64,000 nucleotides of DNA from JAVBJN01 sp031546985 (GTDB lineage: Bacteria > Bacteroidota > Bacteroidia > Chitinophagales > Chitinophagaceae): assembly GCA_031546985.1 (NCBI GenBank), contig JAVBJN010000077.1, positions 62,001 through 126,000 on the forward strand, given 5' to 3'. Made by a program: the position numbers and the translations under genes. The notes below the pieces were generated by a model that was not told where the DNA came from, did not search any database, and saw only the letters and a list, made by a program, of their open reading frames with translations. Positions 44,241 through 52,899 of this stretch are shown in pieces; positions within the stretch are counted from its first letter, which is position 1; the number at the start of each line of letters is the position of its first letter.

Positions 44241-44711
44241 TTATTGTATAGTGCCAAAGCCAATATGGCTGTATACATCAGAAGTTACTGTACCGCTTGC
44301 TGGGTAGGGGCCGTAATCAGATATCATAACGGCTATTCTTTGCCCGGTCATGTAGGCAAAGTTGTTGTGCACCACAAAGGTATTGTTGGCAGGGTTATGT
44401 GTAGTGGTGAAAGGTCCTGCCCATGCAGAGGTAATGGTGTTGCTGGCATCTATAAGGCAGTAATAGGCATCGCCGGTTGTTTGCAACATGTATATCATGT
44501 CGAAATTAAAGGTGATAGCCAGATCCATATTGCCGGTAAAATGGTTGTAGCCTTGCGTTACACTGGTTACAATAGGGTAATACCTGGGGGCCAGGGCGGC
44601 TGTTTGGGCAGAAGGCTGGTTGGAGGAGGAAACAGGTTGGAGCGGATCTGATTTCTTACAGCTGGTGGCTGCCATCATGCAGGCTGCAGACAGATAAAGC
44701 AATTTTTTCAT
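44241..44711 (-). CDS. Hypothetical lipoprotein
   Basis: 156 residues. Lipoprotein signal peptide with lipobox AATSC (~14-18) followed by KKSDPLQP. The mature part is beta-rich (LAITFNFDMIYML, then NNFAYMTGQRIAVMIS) without a recognised family. Ordinary chromosomal single gene. Confidence 0.8.
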   Translation of the reverse strand: MKKLLYLSAACMMAATSCKKSDPLQPVSSSNQPSAQTAALAPRYYPIVTSVTQGYNHFTGNMDLAITFNFDMIYMLQTTGDAYYCLIDASNTITSAWAGPFTTTHNPANNTFVVHNNFAYMTGQRIAVMISDYGPYPASGTVTSDVYSHIGFGTIQ

Positions 44712-44859
44712 ATTGTTAAATGGTTTAGGTTATAAATATAATGATATGTAAACACTCCTTCAATTAATCTTTAACTCCTCGTTTGGACGGCTATTATTGC
44801 TGCAAATGGTGAAATTTTAACATTAAATATTATTTTAGTTTCTCATTTTAAGAAAAGCT

Positions 44860-47088
44860 ATGACCCTTTTTACCCGATTGAGCGGTGTGCTGCTGAGTAT
44901 GATGCTGGCAGGAACCGCAATGGCGCAGGATAAACCCGATGCACCCCGTTTGTCTCCTCAGACCAAAATGTACTTATATGAAACCGCAAAGCCTGGTTAC
45001 GATGGTGCCATGCTGCCCGACTATATTTACCGCGAATTGCCCGGTGGCAGGTACATCGCAGCTTTGGTAAAAGTGACGCCGGCTTTGAATGTTGCGCAAC
45101 TGGAGCATTTGGGTGCGCGCATTGGTACACGGGCCGGCAATATCTGGATGGTGCAGATACCGGTGCAGTCTGTTAAGGCTTTTACCAGCATAAAAGGACT
45201 GGATTACGTTCAGTTGGATGAGCCGGTGCAACCGTTAATGGATTCGGTACGTAAAATGACGCGGGTAGATTCTGTTCACCAGGGCACCGGGCTGCCTATG
45301 CCATTGCAGGGCAAAGATGTGGTAATGGGTATTATAGATGGCGGCTTCGATTATACGCATCCTACCTTTATGGATATTACGGGCAACCGGTTCCGTATTA
45401 AACAGGTATGGGAAGAAGAAACAACAGGCACGCCTCCGGCTGGTTACGCATATGGGCATGAAATGACCGATTCTACCGCCATTCGTACAAAAGGCTGGGA
45501 CAGCACCAAAGTATTGTCGCACGGTACACATGTGGGTGGTATTGCGGGAGGGTCGGGTTATGGCAGTCCCAATAACGGAACGGAGTTTAGAGGCATAGCT
45601 TATGAGAGCGACCTGGTAATGGTGGGCATTGCATCGCGCCCAGGTACAGCCATGAACACTGGTTTAACCAATATGGTAGATGGCCTGAACTATATTTTTA
45701 CATACGCTGCTGCTAAGGGTAAGCCCGCTGTAGCCAACCTGAGCTGGGGCATCAATACCGGCCCGCACGATGGCACATCACTGTTTAGCCAGGCGGTAGA
45801 CAATCTCACCGGTCCGGGAAAAATACTGGTGCTCTCTGCCGGTAATGAAGGGGCGCAAAACCTGCATCTGCAAAAAAACTTTTCGGCTACCGATACCCTG
45901 GTGCATACCTTTCTTTCGTTTACCGCAGGATCGGATTCCAATACGGTAGATATGTGGGGCGAAACCGGGCAGTCTTTCTGCGCGGGCTTTTCATTGTATA
46001 ACGCTGCCAATACAGAAGTAAGCAATACCGGTTTTATTTGCCTCGACGACCTGGTGCACAGCACCTACCTGGTAGGTACCGGAGGCGATACCTGCTGGTT
46101 TACCATTACAACCAGCACGGCAGAGTTTAACCAAAAGCCGCGCATCTATGTAAAAGTGCGCAACAAAACAGCCGATAAAGTGGCTATTCACGTATCGGGC
46201 CACGGGGGCAAAATACATTTATGGAACAAGGAAGCATTTTCGAGCAATGGTTTTAACTGGGCCACCAATGGCAATGTTATATCCACCATCAGCGATATGG
46301 CTACCACGCCAAGTGCGATAGCTGTAGGGGCTTACGCTTCTAAACTTTCCTTTACCAATATCAGTGGCGATCCGTTATCCTATAGCGGTACGCCCAAAGC
46401 ATTGGCTTTTTTCTCCAGCCGCGGACCTGCAATTGATGGAACGGTGCAACCCTTTATTACAGCGCCGGGCCATACGGTGGTTTCGGCGGTGAGCTCGTTC
46501 GACAGTACATTTATTCCAACAGGCAGTGGGTATTCCAGCGCTATAAGTTCGTACCTAGATCCGGTGAGCGGCAAAGATTATTTGTATGGCGCTTTCTCCG
46601 GTACTTCTATGTCTTCTCCGGTTGTAGCAGGTGTAGTAGGGCTCATGTTGCAACTCGATCCCACGCTTTCTCCGGCACAGGTTAAGGCCATTATTAAAGA
46701 AACGGCTATCCGTGATAGTTATACCGGTAACATTCCTGCTACAGGCAGCAATACCTGGGGTTTTGGCAGAATTAATGCTTATGCAGCAATCAAAAAAATG
46801 GCAGCGTTAACGAGTATTACACCCGTTAATAGCAATACGCCGGAGTGCTTCCTGTATCCCAATCCTGGTACGGGTTCGTTTACACTTGCATACCAAAGCG
46901 CCCGCCCGGAAAAACTGCTGGTGCAGGTATATAACCTGTCGGGTGTGCTAGTGCAAACTGCTACTTACCAGACTGTAGAAGGGTGGAATAATTATGCGCT
47001 CAACCTGCAGGCTTTAAGCAAAGGCACTTACATTACCCGCATTTCTGGCAAACAAGCATCGCAAGCTATAAAAACGGTTATCCGCTAA
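44860..47088 (+). CDS. T9SS-secreted S8 subtilase
   Basis: 742 residues. Signal peptide to ~A22, an inhibitor-like prodomain (~50-125), and an S8 catalytic domain with Asp160 (GIIDGG), His221 (SHGTHVGG) and Ser583 (SGTSMSSP). The large insertion between His and Ser (~330-450) is probably a PA-like or beta-sandwich domain. A T9SS sorting domain ends the protein (CFLYPNPGTGSF). Extracellular protease, unlike the cytoplasmic IetS at 3621. Confidence 0.92.
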   Translation: MTLFTRLSGVLLSMMLAGTAMAQDKPDAPRLSPQTKMYLYETAKPGYDGAMLPDYIYRELPGGRYIAALVKVTPALNVAQLEHLGARIGTRAGNIWMVQIPVQSVKAFTSIKGLDYVQLDEPVQPLMDSVRKMTRVDSVHQGTGLPMPLQGKDVVMGIIDGGFDYTHPTFMDITGNRFRIKQVWEEETTGTPPAGYAYGHEMTDSTAIRTKGWDSTKVLSHGTHVGGIAGGSGYGSPNNGTEFRGIAYESDLVMVGIASRPGTAMNTGLTNMVDGLNYIFTYAAAKGKPAVANLSWGINTGPHDGTSLFSQAVDNLTGPGKILVLSAGNEGAQNLHLQKNFSATDTLVHTFLSFTAGSDSNTVDMWGETGQSFCAGFSLYNAANTEVSNTGFICLDDLVHSTYLVGTGGDTCWFTITTSTAEFNQKPRIYVKVRNKTADKVAIHVSGHGGKIHLWNKEAFSSNGFNWATNGNVISTISDMATTPSAIAVGAYASKLSFTNISGDPLSYSGTPKALAFFSSRGPAIDGTVQPFITAPGHTVVSAVSSFDSTFIPTGSGYSSAISSYLDPVSGKDYLYGAFSGTSMSSPVVAGVVGLMLQLDPTLSPAQVKAIIKETAIRDSYTGNIPATGSNTWGFGRINAYAAIKKMAALTSITPVNSNTPECFLYPNPGTGSFTLAYQSARPEKLLVQVYNLSGVLVQTATYQTVEGWNNYALNLQALSKGTYITRISGKQASQAIKTVIR

Positions 47089-47105
47089 TAACTTCGCGTT
47101 AGGAT

Positions 47106-47146
47106 AAAACAGAAAGGCCACCGTTATGGTGGCCTTTCTGTTTTAT
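47106..47146. terminator. Bidirectional terminator
   Basis: AAAACAGAAAGGCCACC / GGTGGCCTTTCTGTTTT, perfect 17-bp stem between convergent genes. Confidence 0.82.
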
Positions 47147-47151
47147 ATGTT

Positions 47152-48114
47152 TTATGCTGTTACAAACAGGGCAGGAGCTTCTGATGCATCGAAGGCGCAA
47201 AGGAGTTGCAGGTGGGTCGATTCTGCTTCAATCTGCCCGGTAAAGAGCAGGTAGTCGTTTTCGTTAATGCGTTTAGAGCGCAAGCGTTCGCTGGCATCGA
47301 AAGGCACCAGGTAATTAGCGGCGGCTGCCATCCAGGTTTGCGGGGTTACCAACATGTAATCGCCGGGGCTGGGCTCCAGCAGCAAATGATCGTTGGGGTT
47401 AAGCACTACCGGTTGGCGGTGGTGCCAGAATACGGCATTTACTTTGCGGGGCTCATCAAAATCATCGTCGGTTAAGATGTGCAGGCATTGGGTAAGCGAG
47501 CAAGGGTGGCGATACTCCGGGTGCCAGATCACATCTCTGATGGTATCGGCAATGGTTTGAAAATTGGTGAGCTCGTAAGTATCCAGTTGCAACCATTTTT
47601 TGTTGAGCATAAAATAGTTGAATCCGTTGGATGCCGATATGCATTCGCCTTGCTGCAAAAGGCTAAGCAATTTGTCTTCAAACAAAGGCTGTACTTCGGC
47701 AAAACTTATTTCGGGTTGCGATTTTTTCCATTCGTCGATCAGCTTATCCAGCGATTTACCGGCCTCGAGGCTGCTGAGCAGAAAGCTCGCTGCATTAAAC
47801 AATTGAAGGTCTTCGGCGCAGCACCAGTAGTTGTCTAAAGAAAGTGTAATGCGGTATGGCGGCCCGCCATCGATATCAGATACCTCACAGTTGAACAGCA
47901 ATGGCTGGCAACTGATAGAGGGTATTACAAAGTTGACCGCTGTTTTGGAGATCCAGTTGCAGGGCATGGAAATAACGATCCTGTTTAACGCATACTGAAG
48001 AAAATACAATACTTCCCATTCCTGAACTTCCCTGCTCAGCCAGCGTTCTCTGTAAAAGGGCGATACGGTGGGATGGTCTGAACTGTTCATTTCATTATAG
48101 TTGGTTGGTGACAT
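47152..48114 (-). CDS. Hypothetical cytoplasmic protein
   Basis: 320 residues; an in-frame ATG at 48088-48090 would give 312. No signal peptide or domain recognised. It is rich in Trp, Leu and acidic residues, with repeated beta-like segments (RITLSLDNYWCCAEDLQLF, HLLLEPSPGDYMLV). Codon use matches the neighbours, so it is a real gene. Confidence 0.75.
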   Translation of the reverse strand: MSPTNYNEMNSSDHPTVSPFYRERWLSREVQEWEVLYFLQYALNRIVISMPCNWISKTAVNFVIPSISCQPLLFNCEVSDIDGGPPYRITLSLDNYWCCAEDLQLFNAASFLLSSLEAGKSLDKLIDEWKKSQPEISFAEVQPLFEDKLLSLLQQGECISASNGFNYFMLNKKWLQLDTYELTNFQTIADTIRDVIWHPEYRHPCSLTQCLHILTDDDFDEPRKVNAVFWHHRQPVVLNPNDHLLLEPSPGDYMLVTPQTWMAAAANYLVPFDASERLRSKRINENDYLLFTGQIEAESTHLQLLCAFDASEAPALFVTA

Positions 48115-48273
48115 AAAGTTACGCTCATGTACAACAGGATGTACAGGTTTTTTGACGGTATTTTAGTGGGGTATAAATTACGTACCAGTGGGTATTGTGT
48201 ACTATCGCCAACTCCCTTATATTCGGTCTTTTGGCGGCTTTTCATCCATTTGCATAGTATATTTACCGCCATT

Positions 48274-50115
48274 ATGGGTTACAGAACATTACAGGAGTGT
48301 GTGGCCGATCTGGAAAAGCACGGTCACCTGGTACGCATCAGGGAAGAAGTAGATCCTTACCTTGAAATGGCGGCCATCCATCTTAAAGTGTATGCACAGC
48401 AAGGTCCCGCATTATATTTCGAAAAAGTAAAGGGTAGCCGTTACCCGGCAGTGAGCAACATGTGTGGCACTTTGGCGCGCAGCAGGTTTATGTTTCGCGA
48501 TACACTCGATAAAATAAAACAGCTTGTAGATATTAAAGGCGATCCGATGCAGGTGATGAAACACCCGCTGCGGTATGCTGGTGTAAGCATGACTGCGCTT
48601 TCGGCCCTGCCTATGAAAGTAGGCCGCAGTGTGCTAAGCCAGTTCGAAGAGATCAAAATCACCGATATACCGCCGGTTGTAAACTGGCCTATGGATGGCG
48701 GCCCGTTTGTAACACTGCCACAAGTGTATACCGAAGATGCAGATGCGCCCGGCGCTATGAAGGCCAACCTGGGTATGTACCGCATTCAGCTTTCGGGCAA
48801 TGACTATAATACCAACAAGGAAATAGGCTTGCATTACCAGATACACAGGGGTATAGGCGTGCACCAGACCAAGGCCAATGCCAAAGGTCAGCCGTTGAAA
48901 GTGAGCATTTTTGTTGGCGGCGCACCCTCGCATACATTGGCTGCCGTTATGCCCTTGCCCGAAGGGCTTTCTGAGCTTACGTTTGCCGGCGCGCTTAACA
49001 ACCGCCGGTTCCGCTATACTTACGATGATGAGGGGTATTGCATTTCTGCAGATGCCGATTTTGTAATTACAGGTTATGTAAACCCTATGGAAAATAAACC
49101 CGAAGGGCCTTTTGGCGACCACCTGGGGTATTACAGTCTTACGCACCCTTTTCCACTCATGCATGTGCACAAGGTGTACGCTAAGAAAAATGCCATCTGG
49201 CCTTTTACCGTTGTAGGCCGTCCGCCACAGGAAGATACCAGTTTTGGAGAGCTTATACACGATATTACAGGCAGCGCCATTCCTTCGGAGATTCCCGGTG
49301 TGCATGCTGTGCATGCGGTAGATGCCGCTGGTGTACATCCCTTGTTGTTTGCAATTGGCAGTGAGCGGTATACCCCTTACCTGCAAGTACGCAAACCGCA
49401 GGAGCTACTTACCATAGCCAATCATATTTTAGGTACCAACCAACTGAGCCTGGCCAAATACTTGTTTATTGCCGCTAAGCAAGACGATCCGCAACTCGAT
49501 ATACACCATGTGGAGCCGTTTATGCGGCATATACTGGAACGGGTAGATCTTAGCCGCGATCTGCATTTTTATACCCAAACCACCATCGATACCCTCGATT
49601 ACAGCGGCAGCGGACTCAATAGCGGCTCCAAAGTGGCTATTGCCGCAGCGGGTGCACCTATTCGCAGTCTTTGGAACGAGGTGCCGGGTGCGGTGCATTT
49701 CCCCCGGCCATTGCACCATGTAAAAATGGTAATGCCAGGTGTGTGTGCGGTAGAAGCGCCGCCTTATGTAAGTGAAGAAAAAGCGTTGCAGGAAATAGCC
49801 CTGCTGCAAGAGGTACTGGGCAATGCCGATTTGTCGGGCATACCATTGCTGGTGCTTTGCGACGATGCCAATTTTGTGGCCGAAACAGTGAACAACTTTG
49901 TATGGGTGACTTTTACCCGCAGCAATCCATCGCACGATATACATGGCATCAATGCCTTTACCGAGCATAAGCATTGGGGCTGCAAAGGGCCGCTTATTAT
50001 CGATGCGCGCATTAAGCCACACCATGCACCACCGTTGATGATGACGCCCGAAGTAGAAGAACAGATCAGCCGTTTGTGGCAATCAGGCGGTTCGCTGCAC
50101 GGTATTGTAAAATAA
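48274..50115 (+). CDS. ubiD: UbiD-family decarboxylase
   Basis: 613 residues from the ATG at 48274; an open frame extends 49 codons upstream but starts within the leader, while GYRTLQECVADLEKHG is the usual UbiD beginning. Conserved regions include the prFMN-binding NYNT-type segment (NDYNTNKEIGLHYQIHRGIG), GGAPSHTLAAVMPLPEG, and the catalytic acidic stretch EGPFGDHLGYY. The family removes carboxyl groups from aromatic or unsaturated acids using prenylated FMN; in menaquinone/ubiquinone makers it may act there. No ubiX gene is adjacent. Confidence 0.9.
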   Translation: MGYRTLQECVADLEKHGHLVRIREEVDPYLEMAAIHLKVYAQQGPALYFEKVKGSRYPAVSNMCGTLARSRFMFRDTLDKIKQLVDIKGDPMQVMKHPLRYAGVSMTALSALPMKVGRSVLSQFEEIKITDIPPVVNWPMDGGPFVTLPQVYTEDADAPGAMKANLGMYRIQLSGNDYNTNKEIGLHYQIHRGIGVHQTKANAKGQPLKVSIFVGGAPSHTLAAVMPLPEGLSELTFAGALNNRRFRYTYDDEGYCISADADFVITGYVNPMENKPEGPFGDHLGYYSLTHPFPLMHVHKVYAKKNAIWPFTVVGRPPQEDTSFGELIHDITGSAIPSEIPGVHAVHAVDAAGVHPLLFAIGSERYTPYLQVRKPQELLTIANHILGTNQLSLAKYLFIAAKQDDPQLDIHHVEPFMRHILERVDLSRDLHFYTQTTIDTLDYSGSGLNSGSKVAIAAAGAPIRSLWNEVPGAVHFPRPLHHVKMVMPGVCAVEAPPYVSEEKALQEIALLQEVLGNADLSGIPLLVLCDDANFVAETVNNFVWVTFTRSNPSHDIHGINAFTEHKHWGCKGPLIIDARIKPHHAPPLMMTPEVEEQISRLWQSGGSLHGIVK

Positions 50116-50123
50116 TAGCCCAT

Positions 50124-50161
50124 TAAAAAAGCCTCCCCACAATACTGTGGGGAGGCTTTTG
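50124..50161. terminator. Bidirectional terminator
   Basis: AAAAAGCCTCCCCAC / GTGGGGAGGCTTTT stem between convergent genes. Confidence 0.82.
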
Positions 50162-50194
50162 CTGTGTTGTTGTATATGAGAAAACTTGATCTGA

Positions 50195-51067
50195 TTATAA
50201 ATGTCCCATTTTACCACTGCGGTAATCGGCCAGCGCTTCGTTGATCTCCTCTGGTGTGTTCATCACAAACGGACCATAAGCTACAATAGGCTCGTTAATA
50301 GGTTCGCCGCTCAGTACAATAAGGGAGCTGTCGTCGATGGCTACAATCTCTACCGCACCTTCTTCGTTCTGCATTACTGCAAAAGCGATGGCATGCACAA
50401 TATTATCGCCAATGCTGGCAGTACCTTTTTTGAGCAATACACCGGTATTATAATGTGCTGGCAAATCCAACTGTACCATATCGCCAGCTTTGAGCTCTAT
50501 GTGGTACATATGTAAAGGCGTATGTGTGGTAGCCGGGCCTTTTACATCGCCGTAGCTGCCTGCAATTACGCGCAGCGTACTGCCTTCTTCGCCAATAGCT
50601 ACTTCGGGAATATCGGCTTTGGTAATACCCTGGTAAGATGGGGTATCCATTTTATTGGCTTTGGGCAGGTTTACCCATAATTGTAACATTTCCAATGTGC
50701 CGCCTTCGGCTGCAAATGCGGGTTCGTGTTTTTCTTCGTGCACCACACCGCCTGCTGCGGTCATCCATTGCACATCGCCGGGATAAATTACACCCGAATT
50801 GCCACCCGAATCCCGGTGCGCTACCGCACCCTGGAATGCTACCGTAACTGTTTCAAAACCACGGTGCGGATGTTCCTCTACACCTCTTGGGTTTTGGGTA
50901 GGCGGGAAATAGGTAGGCGCGCCATAGTCCATCAGGAAAAACGGGCTCATCCGGCTCAGCGGAATCTCGTTGTTGCTGGGAAACAGGTTGAACACCTTAA
51001 ATCCATCGCCCACCATATTGGCGTGATGGCTGCGGATAACGGTTTCTACTTTTCTGGTGTTATTCAT
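50195..51067 (-). CDS. Pirin-family bicupin protein
   Basis: 290 residues, normal for pirin. N-terminal cupin with the metal-binding EEHPHRGFETVT (two His) and HRDSGGNSGVIYPGDVQWMTAAGGVVHEE (further ligands). C-terminal cupin plus the family's closing GPFVMNTPEEINEA. Pirins bind Fe or Ni; some are quercetinases, others regulators. Role here unknown. Confidence 0.92.
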   Translation of the reverse strand: MNNTRKVETVIRSHHANMVGDGFKVFNLFPSNNEIPLSRMSPFFLMDYGAPTYFPPTQNPRGVEEHPHRGFETVTVAFQGAVAHRDSGGNSGVIYPGDVQWMTAAGGVVHEEKHEPAFAAEGGTLEMLQLWVNLPKANKMDTPSYQGITKADIPEVAIGEEGSTLRVIAGSYGDVKGPATTHTPLHMYHIELKAGDMVQLDLPAHYNTGVLLKKGTASIGDNIVHAIAFAVMQNEEGAVEIVAIDDSSLIVLSGEPINEPIVAYGPFVMNTPEEINEALADYRSGKMGHL

Positions 51068-51248
51068 AATATATCCTTTGGTGTTTAACCATCTAATTTG
51101 ATGCCACGCCCATATGCTGCAAAAAGGGCATGTGTTTTATGGCGTATTGGCGCAATTTAACATTCCGTTAGGCCGCCTTTGGCAGGATTGTTAAAATATT
51201 TTGCAAAAACGGGTAGGGGTAGATAGCTATCACGTTGTCTTACACTAA

Positions 51249-51875
51249 ATGGAGCTATTGATAGAAGACGTTATATTTGGTTTGCCTAACCAAAGCATAC
51301 GAATGGAATCCAGCGAATCGCAACCCGTCATAGCCGGCGCATTGTCAGGGGAAGCGGCCTTTGAGCAGGTTTTTAAGACCAGTTTCAAAAGCCTGCACGC
51401 TTATGCCTGCACAATACTGAAAGACGATATTATGGCCGAAGAAATGGTGCAGAACGTGTTCTGCAAATTGTGGGAGAAGAAAGACCAGATACAGATCAGC
51501 CAATCGGTTAATGCTTACCTCTACAGGTCGGTGTACAACGAATGCCTCAATTACCTCAAACACCAGAAGGTAAAAGACGCTTATGTAAACCATGCCCGCC
51601 ATCATATGCCCCAGCAGCAAAACAATACTTCGGGAAAGTTGCAGCTCAGCGAGTTACAGCAGCGCATCAGCAAAGCGCTGGAGTCGCTGCCGGAGCAATG
51701 CCGTACGGTTTTTCAGCTGAGCCGGTTCGAAGAACTGAAATACCAGGAAATAGCCGACAGGCTGTCCATTTCGGTAAAAACCGTTGAAAATCACATGGGT
51801 AAGGCGCTTCGCCTGATGCGGACTCAATTGGCCGATTTTCTGCCTTTGCTGTTGATTTATTTAATGACTTTGTAA
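51249..51875 (+). CDS. ECF-type RNA polymerase sigma-70 factor
   Basis: 208 residues (or 190 from the ATG at 51303, which begins MESSESQPVI). Sigma region 2 at ~40-105 (FKTSFKSLHAYACTILKDDIMAEEMVQNVFCKLWEKK) and region 4 at ~140-195 (ALESLPEQCRTVFQLSRFEELKYQEIADRLSISVKTVENHMGKAL). Bacteroidota ECF sigma of the FecI type, working with the FecR anti-sigma encoded 10 bases downstream. Confidence 0.93.
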   Translation: MELLIEDVIFGLPNQSIRMESSESQPVIAGALSGEAAFEQVFKTSFKSLHAYACTILKDDIMAEEMVQNVFCKLWEKKDQIQISQSVNAYLYRSVYNECLNYLKHQKVKDAYVNHARHHMPQQQNNTSGKLQLSELQQRISKALESLPEQCRTVFQLSRFEELKYQEIADRLSISVKTVENHMGKALRLMRTQLADFLPLLLIYLMTL

Positions 51876-51885
51876 ACTTAAACTG

Positions 51886-52863
51886 TTGATACATTCTGAT
51901 TATAATATTACAGATGACTTGCTGGTAAAGTACGTGCTGGGAGAGGTTACGGCCGGGGAGCGCGTGCTGGTAGAGGATTGGGCGGCGGCCGATGAGCGGA
52001 ATGCGAAACAATTGGAGCATTTCCGGCTTATCTGGAACCAAAGCCGCGATCTGGCTGCCCGTTCCACTGTTGATCCCAATGCTGCATGGCAGCGCTTTCA
52101 GACGAGAGTGAGCCAGCCTGTGCAAACCCAGCCCCAGGGCAAAGTGCGCCGCATGACCTTTCCGGTATGGACCAGGATTGCCGCCGCAATAGCTATTCTC
52201 ATTGGCAGCACCTGGCTGTGGTACACTTTTACCAACCCGCTGATGCAAACCCTGCAAGCCAACGGAAAAGTGGTGACCCAAAAACTGGCCGACGGCTCTG
52301 TGGTGACCCTCAATAAAAACGCCACACTGTACTATCCCGAAACCTTTAAAGGCAACGAACGGCATATCAAGCTCGAGGGCGAAGCCTTTTTCGAGATTGC
52401 ACCCGATAAAACACATCCTTTTATTATCGATGCCAACGAGGCCGCGGTAAAAGTGGTGGGCACTTCTTTTAATGTAAAAACCAGCGAAACCCTTACCGAG
52501 GTTATTGTAGAAACCGGAATAGTGGAGGTGAGCAAGAAGAAAAACACGGTGCAGCTTACGCCCCACGAAAAAGCTACCGTGCGCCAGAATGAGCAGATGC
52601 CCGAAAAACAGGCCAATAACGATGAGTTATACAATTATTACCACACCCGCTTGTTTGTGTGCAACAATACACCGCTTGGCCGGTTTGTACATGTATTGAA
52701 CGAGGCTTATGATGTAAACATTGTAATAGCCGATCCTTACCTGGCCCAGCAACCGCTGACCTCTACTTTTAAAGATGAATCGCTTGATAATATTTTACGT
52801 GTGATCGGAGAAACGTTTAACATAACGGTGAGTAAGAACGGAAGCAATATCGTGCTGAAATAA
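51886..52863 (+). CDS. FecR-family anti-sigma factor
   Basis: 325 residues, starting with TTG. N-terminal cytoplasmic sigma-binding part, one transmembrane helix at ~90-110 (IAAAIAILIGSTWLWYTF), then the periplasmic FecR domain (~135-230, VTLNKNATLYYPETFKGNERHIKLEGEAFFEIA) and the DUF4974-type C-terminal domain (~250-325). It would release the upstream sigma factor when signalled by an outer-membrane partner, probably the next gene's product. Confidence 0.92.
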   Translation: MIHSDYNITDDLLVKYVLGEVTAGERVLVEDWAAADERNAKQLEHFRLIWNQSRDLAARSTVDPNAAWQRFQTRVSQPVQTQPQGKVRRMTFPVWTRIAAAIAILIGSTWLWYTFTNPLMQTLQANGKVVTQKLADGSVVTLNKNATLYYPETFKGNERHIKLEGEAFFEIAPDKTHPFIIDANEAAVKVVGTSFNVKTSETLTEVIVETGIVEVSKKKNTVQLTPHEKATVRQNEQMPEKQANNDELYNYYHTRLFVCNNTPLGRFVHVLNEAYDVNIVIADPYLAQQPLTSTFKDESLDNILRVIGETFNITVSKNGSNIVLK

Positions 52864-52899
52864 ATTATCGTTTACTTTGACCCACATTATTCTACCAGA